The position numbers and the translations under genes were made by a program. A stretch of DNA of 32,454 bases, from assembly GCA_913055595.1 (NCBI GenBank), contig CAJXLD010000005.1:1-32454 (forward strand). Reading direction: 5' to 3'. Within the stretch, counting starts at the first letter, position 1. Each line of letters begins with the position of its first letter. The DNA is from an uncultured Altererythrobacter sp. (lineage in GTDB: Bacteria; Pseudomonadota; Alphaproteobacteria; Sphingomonadales; Sphingomonadaceae). Shown piece after piece: positions 24,775 to 32,454 of this stretch. The notes under the pieces were generated by a model, which had not been told where the DNA came from, did not search any database, and saw only the letters and a list, made by a program, of their open reading frames with translations.

Positions 24775-26364
24775 GTGAAGTTTTCAGCAGCTTGTCTCCA
24801 GGATGCCTGGAATGATTGCCGAAGTGGGAATTCTGTCCAGGCGCTACAGGGATTGGAGTCGATAGAGGAGGCCGCAGAGGAATCTGGAAGACCTGAATTC
24901 TCCTGCGAGTGCCAATGGCTCAGAGCCTGGATATGCATCCAGACCGGCCAACTTGAGACTGCTTTCGACCGTGCTCGAGAGGCGCGCAACCTGTCGACTG
25001 AACTTGGTGTGACCTATCAAGCAAGAGCCAGTGCCCTATACGCCTGGGCGCTCTCCGAACTGGGGCTACAAGACGAAAGCTATGACGCAGCCGTACGAGC
25101 CGTCGAGCTGGCAGAGGCAGGAGGTGACCAGTGGAGCCTGGCCTTCGCCCTCTATGTTGAGGCGGTAACAATCGGCTTGGGCGGTGACCCTGAAACGGCC
25201 CTGGAAGTCATCGAAAGAAGCGCCGAACTCGCGCGCGCAGTCGGCGACAACCACCTCTTGTCCTGGATATTGTTCGGGCAAGGCTATCAAGTGGCTGACC
25301 TTGCCGATGCCACCGAGCATTCAAGTTCAAAAGAAGAATTTGTTCAGCGTTACGAGCAGGCCATTGATTTGACGCTGCGCGCGCAAGAGGTGGCCTTTGC
25401 CAATGGCGATACGTTGACCCTGCGCAAGACGATGGTCAACTGCGTCGATCTTTACAGCCATCTTGGCCGCTTCACCAACGCACACGCGCAGTTGGACAAT
25501 TGGCTGGCGGTCCAGGGTCAGCCCACTGCCAAGGAACAGCGTCAATATCTCGCCAATCTGGCAGAAACGCTTCTGCACGAGGGCAGACCTGCTGAGGCGC
25601 GGGACTATTGCCGGCAGGTGCTCATCCAGGCCGAGCAGGCATCGGATACCGGGCAGATTGCGCAATACACCAGGTTGCTCGCCGAAATCGAAGAACAGAA
25701 TGGGGATTATCAAGAGGCGTTGAGGCTGCAAAAAAGTTTCTACACGCGCGAGAAACAGTACGAGGGTGAGTTGATCAAGCGACGCGCCCGTGTTGCAGCG
25801 GTCCACTACGAGGCCAAGAAGCTTCACAAGCAGGTAGAAGAGGCCCGCGCGATGATGCTCCTCACGGAACAAGCAGCGCTCACCGACCAGCTCACCGGGG
25901 TTGCCAACCGTCGCGCGCTCCACAACGCCCTGGACACAATGGGAGCTGACAACTCGGTCAATTACGCGCTTGTCTATGCTGACATCGACCATTTCAAGTC
26001 GATCAATGACCAGTACTCACACCAGACGGGCGACGCCGTTATCAAGACCTTCGCGGACATTCTGGTGCGCGCCTGCCGAACAAGTGACCTCGTTGCTCGT
26101 CAGGGTGGTGAGGAGTTCGTGATCCTGCTCAGGCGGGCGAGTGCGGAACATGCCATCATCGTCTGCAACCGGATCATGGACAGTCTGCACCAGTACGATT
26201 GGTCTGACGTCGCCGACAACCTGAAGGTGACGGCAAGCTTCGGCGTCGCCATGGGCTCGGAATCAGCGGACTGGAACTCGACTCTGGCGCTCGCGGATGC
26301 TCGGCTCTATCTGGCCAAGGCCGGGGGTCGGGACCGCTTCGTGGCTGTAGGCGGCGTGACCTAG
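24775..26364 (+). CDS. Soluble TPR-repeat diguanylate cyclase (GGDEF); GTG start
   Basis: ~350-aa TPR-like helical region, then LTDQLTGVANRRALHNAL ... YADIDHFKSINDQYSHQTGDAVI ... VARQGGEEFVILL; GGAGG upstream of the GTG at 24775. Confidence 0.9.
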   Translation: MKFSAACLQDAWNDCRSGNSVQALQGLESIEEAAEESGRPEFSCECQWLRAWICIQTGQLETAFDRAREARNLSTELGVTYQARASALYAWALSELGLQDESYDAAVRAVELAEAGGDQWSLAFALYVEAVTIGLGGDPETALEVIERSAELARAVGDNHLLSWILFGQGYQVADLADATEHSSSKEEFVQRYEQAIDLTLRAQEVAFANGDTLTLRKTMVNCVDLYSHLGRFTNAHAQLDNWLAVQGQPTAKEQRQYLANLAETLLHEGRPAEARDYCRQVLIQAEQASDTGQIAQYTRLLAEIEEQNGDYQEALRLQKSFYTREKQYEGELIKRRARVAAVHYEAKKLHKQVEEARAMMLLTEQAALTDQLTGVANRRALHNALDTMGADNSVNYALVYADIDHFKSINDQYSHQTGDAVIKTFADILVRACRTSDLVARQGGEEFVILLRRASAEHAIIVCNRIMDSLHQYDWSDVADNLKVTASFGVAMGSESADWNSTLALADARLYLAKAGGRDRFVAVGGVT

Positions 26365-26436
26365 AGCGGGACCTGCGCGTCACGCGCGCGCCTTGAACCG
26401 CGGCACGCATCGGGTTACGGCACTCACGGTGCTGCC

Positions 26437-27303
26437 ATGATTATACGGCATGCCGGTCGGACCCGCGGAGACACACACTTGCACTTCCCCAATATCGACC
26501 CCATCGCCTTCGCAATTGGCCCCATTGCCATCCGCTGGTATGCGCTGGGTTATCTGTTTGGCGTTCTGCTGGGTGCGGCCTATGGCTATTTGCTTCTGCG
26601 CAATGAGCGCCTCTGGCATCGCGGGGCGCCGCCTTTCCCCGCCAAGGACATCTGGGACTTTGCGTTCTGGACAATGCTGGCCATCGTGATCGGCGGCCGG
26701 CTCGGATATGTGCTGTTCTACAACCTGCCCTATTATCTCGAGAACCCCACCGAAATCATCAACACGCTTGATGGCGGCATGTCCTATCATGGCGGCATGC
26801 TCGGCCTGATGCTGGCCGTAGTCCTGTTCACCCGGCGCCACAAGGGCAACTGGTTGAGCGGGCTGGACCTCATAGCGGCAGTATCCACCATCGGCATCTT
26901 CCTTGTCCGCATCGCCAATTTCATCAATTCCGAGCTCTATGGTGCGCCCACCGATGCGCCCTGGGGCGTCGTCTTTCCCACCGATCCGCTGCAGGTCGCC
27001 CGCCACCCAAGCCAGCTCTACGAAGCCGCGCTTGAGGGCCTCCTGCTCTTCCTCGCCATCCGCGTCGCCACCCACGTGTTCTATGCGCTGCGCAAGCCAG
27101 GTCTCGTCGCCGGCATCTTCGGTATCGGCTACGCGCTTTCGCGCATGGCTGTCGAATTCGTCCGCCTGCCCGATGTGCAGCTCGGCTATCTCTATGGCGG
27201 CTGGCTCACCATGGGTCAGGTGCTCAGCCTCCCCATCCTGTTGGGCGGCCTGATCCTTGTCATCTATGCGGCCACCCGCCGCGAAAACCCGTTGCGTCCA
27301 TGA
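26437..27303 (+). CDS. lgt: Prolipoprotein diacylglyceryl transferase (start uncertain)
   Basis: IGPIAIRWYALGYLFGVLLG ... GGRLGYVLFYNLPYYLENPTEIINTLDGGMSYHGGMLG ... RIANFINSELYGAPTDAPWGVVFP ... RHPSQLYEA. Confidence 0.95.
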   Translation: MIIRHAGRTRGDTHLHFPNIDPIAFAIGPIAIRWYALGYLFGVLLGAAYGYLLLRNERLWHRGAPPFPAKDIWDFAFWTMLAIVIGGRLGYVLFYNLPYYLENPTEIINTLDGGMSYHGGMLGLMLAVVLFTRRHKGNWLSGLDLIAAVSTIGIFLVRIANFINSELYGAPTDAPWGVVFPTDPLQVARHPSQLYEAALEGLLLFLAIRVATHVFYALRKPGLVAGIFGIGYALSRMAVEFVRLPDVQLGYLYGGWLTMGQVLSLPILLGGLILVIYAATRRENPLRP

Positions 27304-28403
27304 TTGATAAGCCCACCGAAGCCAAGCTCGACAGCCTCACGCTGGAACAGCAGATCGATCTGCAGATCGCCACATCCGGTCCGATCTCAGTCGCCACCTA
27401 TATGGGTCTCTGCCTCACCCATCCTACCAAGGGCTATTACCGCGCCGCCGAGCCGCTTGGCGCCAAGGGCGACTTCGTCACCGCGCCAGAAATCAGCCAG
27501 ATGTTCGGCGAACTGATCGGCTTCTGGCTGGTCAATCTGTGGCAGCAGATGGATGAGCCCAAAAGCTTCACCCTGCTCGAACTCGGCCCCGGCCGTGGCA
27601 CGCTGATGAGCGACATTCTGCGCGTCGCCTGCCGCGCGCCCGGCTTTCGCGATGCCCTCAATCTCCGCCTGTTCGAGACCAGCCCGGTGTTGATGGCCGA
27701 GCAGAAGGCTCGCCTTGAGGTTTACGACCCCAAATGGCTGCAGGATTTCGAGACCTTTGACGATGGCCCCATGCTCATCGTTGCCAATGAATTTTTCGAC
27801 GCCCTGCCCATCCGCCAGTTCGTCCGCAAGGAAAAGGGGTGGCACGAGCGCCAAATCGGCCTCAAGGACGGCAAGCGCGCCTTCGGCCTGTCGCCTACGC
27901 CCATACCGGCCACGTCGATGCCGGATGCGGTGGCCAGCGCGGAAATCGACACCATGCTCGAAGTCTGTTTCGCCGGTGCCGAAGTGCTCACCCGCCTAGG
28001 CAAGGTGATCGCCCAGCAGGGCGGCGCGCTCCTCGCCATCGACTATGGCTATGGCACCACCAAGACCGGTGACACCCTGCAGGGCGTTCGCCGCCATGCT
28101 TTCGCCAATGTGCTCGAAGCGCCCGGCGAAACCGACATCTCCGCCCATGTCGATTTCGGCGCCCTGGGCAATGTCGCCCGCGCCGCCGGCCTCGCCACGC
28201 AACCTCTGGCGACGCAGGGTGAATTCCTCACCCGCCTTGGCATCGGCGAGCGCGCCGCCGCGCTTGCCGGGGCCAATCCAGGCTCGGCGGCCGATATCCG
28301 CACCGCCCATGACCGGCTGGTCGGCGCCGATCAGATGGGTACTTTGTTCAAGGTCTTTTGCACCCACAGTCCCGGCCTGATGCCGCCGGGATTTGCCGAA
28401 TGA
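27300..28403 (+). CDS. Class I SAM-dependent methyltransferase, MidA/NDUFAF7 family
   Basis: GPISVATYMGLCLTHPTKGYYRAAEPLGAKGDFVTAPEISQMFGELIGFWLVNLWQQM ... LLELGPGRGTLMSDILR ... LIVANEFFDALPIRQFV; ATGA overlap with lgt. Confidence 0.92.
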   Translation: MIDKPTEAKLDSLTLEQQIDLQIATSGPISVATYMGLCLTHPTKGYYRAAEPLGAKGDFVTAPEISQMFGELIGFWLVNLWQQMDEPKSFTLLELGPGRGTLMSDILRVACRAPGFRDALNLRLFETSPVLMAEQKARLEVYDPKWLQDFETFDDGPMLIVANEFFDALPIRQFVRKEKGWHERQIGLKDGKRAFGLSPTPIPATSMPDAVASAEIDTMLEVCFAGAEVLTRLGKVIAQQGGALLAIDYGYGTTKTGDTLQGVRRHAFANVLEAPGETDISAHVDFGALGNVARAAGLATQPLATQGEFLTRLGIGERAAALAGANPGSAADIRTAHDRLVGADQMGTLFKVFCTHSPGLMPPGFAE

Positions 28404-29161
28404 CCGCTCCCTTCGCCGCCGCCCCGGCCCTCGCCGCCATCCCGAGCCTGCGCCACGGGTTTTTCGGCCGTGCTGGCGGCGTCTCTACTGGCGACCATGC
28501 AGGGCTTAATGTCTCGCTTGCCATGGGCGACCTGCCGGCCAATGTCGAAACCAATCGCCAGATTGTGGCCGAAACCATCGGCCCTGGACCGATCAACATC
28601 CTCAAGCAGACCCATTCCGCCCGCGTCGAAACGCTCACCGGCCCCATCACCCCCAGCAGCATTGACGCCGATGCCATGGTCACCGCCACGCCCGGCCTGG
28701 CTCTGGGCATTCTTACGGCCGACTGCACCCCGATCCTCCTTGCCGATCCGGAGGCCAGGGTCATCGGCGCCGCCCATGCCGGCTGGCGGGGAGCCGTCGA
28801 TGGCATCATCGGCAGCACAATTGCTGCCATGGCCGCGCTCGGCGCCGAACCGGCCCGCATCCGCGCGGCCATTGGCCCCACTATTTCCACCGCAAATTAC
28901 GAGGTGGGCGAGCCGTTCCGTGCCGACTTTCTGACCCTCCACCCCGATGGGGGGCACCACTTCACCACGCCGGAAGGCGGCAAACCGCATTTCGACCTGC
29001 CCGGATTTGTCGAAGCACAATTGCGCCGCGCCGGCATCGGTTTGGTCGAGAACCTCGGCATCTGCACCTATGCCGATCCTGCCAGCTATTTCTCGCATCG
29101 CTACGCCACCCATCAGGGCACCCGCGCCGGCCGCCAGATCGCTGTCATCGCAATGACATGA
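28400..29161 (+). CDS. pgeF: Peptidoglycan editing factor (YfiH / multicopper-oxidase-like family)
   Basis: LRHGFFGRAGGVSTGDHAGLNVSLAMGD ... TADCTPILLADPEARVIGAAHAGWRGAVDGII ... AAIGPTISTANYEVG ... SHRYATHQGTRAGRQIAVIAM; overlaps the upstream gene by 4 nt. Confidence 0.93.
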   Translation: MTAPFAAAPALAAIPSLRHGFFGRAGGVSTGDHAGLNVSLAMGDLPANVETNRQIVAETIGPGPINILKQTHSARVETLTGPITPSSIDADAMVTATPGLALGILTADCTPILLADPEARVIGAAHAGWRGAVDGIIGSTIAAMAALGAEPARIRAAIGPTISTANYEVGEPFRADFLTLHPDGGHHFTTPEGGKPHFDLPGFVEAQLRRAGIGLVENLGICTYADPASYFSHRYATHQGTRAGRQIAVIAMT

Positions 29162-29278
29162 GGTTTATTTACCGCTTAGCCCAAAGTGGCGTTGTCACGC
29201 CCGACACTTGCCGCTAAAGCTGCCCGCGAAACTGGAAGGTCCCGCCCCCGAGGGACCGGTTGAGACAGGATCGCGCCC

Positions 29279-30211
29279 ATGAAGCTGGTGACCGGCAATT
29301 CCAATCGCCCTCTGGCTCAGGCCGTCGCCAGTTACCTCGAACTTCCTCTGACCGACTGTACGGTCAAGCGCTTCGCCGACAAGGAAGTGTATGTCGAGGT
29401 GCACGAAAACGTCCGCGGCGAGGACGTCTTCATCCTCCAGTCGACCAGCTATCCGGCCAATGACAATCTGATGGAGCTGCTGATCATCACCGATGCGTTG
29501 CGCCGCTCCTCGGCCCGCCGCATCACTGCCGTCCTGCCCTATTTCGGCTATGCCCGGCAGGACCGGAAATCGGCATCCCGCACGCCCATCTCGGCCAAGC
29601 TGGTTGCCAACCTCATAACCGAGGCCGGCGCCAATCGTGTGCTGACGCTTGATCTGCATGCCGCCCAGATCCAGGGCTTCTTCGACATCCCCACCGATAA
29701 CCTGACAGCCGCCCCGGTGATGGTCCGCGACATCAAGGACAATTATGATGTCAAGAACGTCATGATCGTCTCACCCGATGTCGGCGGCGTGGTGCGCGCC
29801 CGCAATGTCGCTAGCCGCATCGGCGCCAGCATGGCCATCGTCGACAAGCGCCGCCCCCGGGCCGGCGTTTCCGAAGTGATGAACATCATCGGCGATGTTT
29901 CGGGACAAACCTGTATCCTGATCGATGACATCGTCGATTCCGGTGGCACCCTGGTCAACGCCGCCGATGCCCTGCTCAAGGCTGGGGCCAAGCAGGTCTC
30001 CGCCTATCTGACCCACGGCGTGCTATCGGAAGGCGCCGCCGAGCGCATCGCCGCTTCGAGCCTCACCGAACTCGTTGTCACCGACTCGATCGACGAAACC
30101 GAGGCAACCAAGGCCGCTGCCAATATTCGCCGCATGAGCATTGCCCCCCTGCTTGGTGAGGCCATTGCCCGCACGGCCAGCGAGCAGAGCGTTTCCAGCC
30201 TGCTGGATTAG
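29279..30211 (+). CDS. prs: Ribose-phosphate pyrophosphokinase
   Basis: [66 protein letters not shown] ... [21 protein letters not shown] ... [17 protein letters not shown]. Confidence 0.97.
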   Translation: MKLVTGNSNRPLAQAVASYLELPLTDCTVKRFADKEVYVEVHENVRGEDVFILQSTSYPANDNLMELLIITDALRRSSARRITAVLPYFGYARQDRKSASRTPISAKLVANLITEAGANRVLTLDLHAAQIQGFFDIPTDNLTAAPVMVRDIKDNYDVKNVMIVSPDVGGVVRARNVASRIGASMAIVDKRRPRAGVSEVMNIIGDVSGQTCILIDDIVDSGGTLVNAADALLKAGAKQVSAYLTHGVLSEGAAERIAASSLTELVVTDSIDETEATKAAANIRRMSIAPLLGEAIARTASEQSVSSLLD

Positions 30212-30262
30212 CCGCGCGCGGCAAGTCTGCTATTCTGTGCCAAACCGGCCAGGGAGGAGACA

Positions 30263-30619
30263 ATGCCGCGCTTTCTTGCCCTTTATGTGGGCACCCAGAA
30301 TTCCGAAGTCCAAAAGGCCTGGGACAATCTGCCTGAGGCCGAGAAGGCCGAACGGTCCCAACGTGCCATGACCGAATGGGGACAGTGGGTCGAGCGGCAC
30401 AGGCACGTCATCGTCGATATCGGATCGCCGCTTGGCAAGACGCTGCTGGCCTCGCCCGAGGGGATCACCTCCACGCGCAACCCCGTTGCCGCCTATGTCA
30501 TCGTCGAGGCCTCGTCCCACGAGGAGGCGGCCCAGATGTTCAAAAACCATCCGCACTTCACGATTTTTCCCGGCACAGGCGTGGAGATCATGCCCTGCCT
30601 GCCCATGCCAGGCACCTGA
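30263..30619 (+). CDS. YCII-like domain protein
   Basis: [60 protein letters not shown] ... [42 protein letters not shown]. Confidence 0.7.
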   Translation: MPRFLALYVGTQNSEVQKAWDNLPEAEKAERSQRAMTEWGQWVERHRHVIVDIGSPLGKTLLASPEGITSTRNPVAAYVIVEASSHEEAAQMFKNHPHFTIFPGTGVEIMPCLPMPGT

Positions 30620-30761
30620 GTGGCACGGCGGCACGGGAATCTGTTGCCCAGCGGCCCTTATTCCTCTATATCCCGCCGCCATGAAGCGCTCGTCACCCCT
30701 GGAGGACGGGCGCGTATGTTGTTGTAGGAACGACATACACCAACCAGAATGGATGATTTCC

Positions 30762-31388
30762 ATGGCTGCCAACAAGGTGCTCAAGGCACAGGCGCGTGAG
30801 GGAGTGGGCAAGGGGGCCGCTCGTGAGCTGCGTCGTCAGGGACGTGTTCCCGCTGTTATCTATGGTGACAAGAAGCCCCCCGTCACCGTTTCCGTCGAAT
30901 ACAAAGACGCTCTGAAGTTCATCTATGCCGGCGGCTTCAAGTCGCACATCCTCGACCTCGACGTCGACGGCACCGTGCATAAGGTGATCCCGCGCGACTA
31001 CCAGCTCGACGTCGTCATGGACCAGCCGGTTCACATCGACTTCCTGCGAGTGTCGGGCAATTCCAAGCTGCACGTCGAAGTGCACGTGGAATTCATCAAC
31101 GAAGAGAAGAGCCCCGGCCTCAAGCGCGGCGGCACCCTTAACGTTGTGCGCCACACCGTCGAACTGATCGCACCCGCCAACGAAATTCCCGAGCACGTCA
31201 CCGTTGACCTGTCGGGCACCGAAATCGGCGACTCGCTCCACATCTCGGCCGTGACCCTGCCAAAGGGCGTGACGCCGGCAATCACCGATCGCGATTTCAC
31301 CATCGCGACCCTGGTTGCTCCGTCGGGCCTCAAGTCCTCCGGTGGCGCTGCCGCTGAGGGCGAAGAAGAAGCTGCCGACGAGGAATAA
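30762..31388 (+). CDS. rplY: 50S ribosomal protein L25/general stress protein Ctc
   Basis: [38 protein letters not shown] ... [25 protein letters not shown] ... acidic C-terminus; ATG at 30762 inside ORF 30432..31388. Confidence 0.95.
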   Translation: MAANKVLKAQAREGVGKGAARELRRQGRVPAVIYGDKKPPVTVSVEYKDALKFIYAGGFKSHILDLDVDGTVHKVIPRDYQLDVVMDQPVHIDFLRVSGNSKLHVEVHVEFINEEKSPGLKRGGTLNVVRHTVELIAPANEIPEHVTVDLSGTEIGDSLHISAVTLPKGVTPAITDRDFTIATLVAPSGLKSSGGAAAEGEEEAADEE

Positions 31389-31412
31389 TCCTCCTCGCAG
31401 TGACTATTTGCG

Positions 31413-31435
31413 TGAGGCGGCCACTGGCCGCCTCA
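31413..31435. terminator. Hairpin between rplY and pth
   Basis: TGAGGCGGCC (31413-31422) ACT GGCCGCCTCA (31426-31435), perfect 10-bp stem followed by TTCATTT. Confidence 0.55.
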
Positions 31436-31458
31436 TTCATTTGCGATAGGGCCATGCC

Positions 31459-32169
31459 ATGAAACTGCTTGTTGGACTGGGCAATCCGGGCGCGCAATAT
31501 GCGGGCAACCGCCACAATATCGGCTTCATGGCCATCGACGCCATCGCCGCGGCCAATGGCGTGTCCAACTGGAAATCCAAGCATGCCGGGCTGCTGGCCG
31601 AAGCGAATATTGGCGGCGAGCGCGCCCTGCTCCTCAAGCCGCAGACCTATATGAACAAGTCCGGCGACAGCGTTCAGCAGGTCGCCCGCTTCTACAAGAT
31701 CGAGAATGCCGACATCATCGTCTTTTACGACGAACTCGACCTGGCGCCGGGCAAGGTGCGGGTGAAGGTAGGCGGCGGCAATGGCGGCCATAATGGGTTG
31801 CGGTCCATCGATCCGCAGATCGGGCTGGACTACAAGCGCGTCCGCCTCGGCATCGGCCATCCCGGCAAGGAATTCGTCACCCCCCATGTGCTGGGCAATT
31901 TCGCCAAGGCCGACAAGGCCTGGCTCGACCCGCTGCTCGACGAGATCGCGCGCCAGGCCCCCCTGCTGCTCAAGGGCGACGACGCGGGCTTCATGAACAA
32001 GCTGGCGCTTGCGGTGAAGGGCGACGAGCCCGCCAAGGCGGACAAGCCGGCGCCCAAGGGCCAGAGCCATATCCGCCAGGCGCGTCCCTCAAAGCCCCAG
32101 GCCGAACTGCCCAAGACCGGCCCCATGGCCGACATGCTGGGCAAGCTGTTTGGCAAAAAGGGCGACTAG
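31459..32169 (+). CDS. pth: Peptidyl-tRNA hydrolase
   Basis: MKLLVGLGNPGAQYAGNRHNIGFMAIDAIA ... LLKPQTYMNKSGDSVQQVARFYKIENADIIVFYDELDLAPGKVRVKVGGGNGGHNGLRSIDPQIG. Confidence 0.97.
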   Translation: MKLLVGLGNPGAQYAGNRHNIGFMAIDAIAAANGVSNWKSKHAGLLAEANIGGERALLLKPQTYMNKSGDSVQQVARFYKIENADIIVFYDELDLAPGKVRVKVGGGNGGHNGLRSIDPQIGLDYKRVRLGIGHPGKEFVTPHVLGNFAKADKAWLDPLLDEIARQAPLLLKGDDAGFMNKLALAVKGDEPAKADKPAPKGQSHIRQARPSKPQAELPKTGPMADMLGKLFGKKGD

Positions 32170-32191
32170 CGCCTTAGGCCACGCCAGCGAA

Positions 32192-32308
32192 CTCCGGTCG
32201 CGCCACCGGCGCGCCTGGCCCTGCGGGACGCCCCGCCATTCGAGCATAGCTCTCATGGCCTTCTCGCCTCCAGTCGCGCCACTGGCGCGCCTGGCCCTGC
32301 GGGACGCC
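32192..32308. repeat. Two ~41-bp direct repeats (32192-32232 and 32268-32308)
   Basis: CTCC[G/A]GTCGCGCCAC[C/T]GGCGCGCCTGGCCCTGCGGGACGCC, two differences, offset 76 bp, downstream of pth. Confidence 0.85.
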
Positions 32309-32391
32309 TCGAAGTTCAAAGAACATTCCGCGATGCTGGGTGCACGCCGAAGGGCCGGACGGTGTAACCACCTCCGGGTTTGCACGGTGAA

Positions 32392-32438
32392 AAGCGGCTT
32401 TCGCCCCGAGTAAATAAAAGAAGAGGCGAAAGCCGCTT
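32392..32438. terminator. 14-bp perfect inverted repeat, possible terminator
   Basis: AAGCGGCTTTCGCC (32392-32405) / GGCGAAAGCCGCTT (32425-32438) with an A-rich 19-nt loop. Confidence 0.5.
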
Positions 32439-32454
32439 CCCACGAACAGGATTT

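Noticed and set aside
32192-32308. CRISPR array
   Set aside because: Only two repeats, GC-palindromic, no further units and no cas genes in the window.
32174-32443. Minus-strand 89-aa ORF at the right edge
   Set aside because: Encoded mostly by the 41-bp direct repeats and the inverted repeat; no plausible protein.

Overview
32.4 kb, high-GC, protein-coding window that reads as alphaproteobacterial (Rhizobiales-like; lineage is inferred, not tested). The left part (1 to ~12.66 kb) carries a receiver-cyclase / multi-PAS hybrid kinase / OmpR regulator cluster, a two-gene secreted module with a tail-collar-like protein, metY-metA, a membrane PAS-GGDEF-EAL protein, and a TetR regulator divergent from a putative outer-membrane beta-barrel gene. 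The right part (~12.68 kb to the end) carries the last ~48 codons of uvrC, a YCII-like gene, an ABC-2 exporter, a PPOX-like gene, a class I DAHP synthase, pgsA-moaD-moaE, ilvE/petP, proC, ybjN-like, metallophosphoesterase, ubiK-like, TPR-GGDEF, lgt-midA-like-pgeF, prs, rplY and pth. Two observations stand out. (1) ORF 12288..12821 fuses the N-terminus of an outer-membrane-like protein in frame to the C-terminal HhH domain of UvrC, so the window looks joined from two unrelated loci at ~12660-12690, by misassembly or by real recombination. (2) Upstream of the DAHP synthase gene there is a 23-aa leader peptide, MINTATFFWYFSYPLPAEANARA, followed by mutually exclusive antiterminator and terminator pairings. 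It looks like an attenuator reading Phe, Trp and Tyr, possibly with a leaderless start. No CRISPR array, rRNA or tRNA was recognised.
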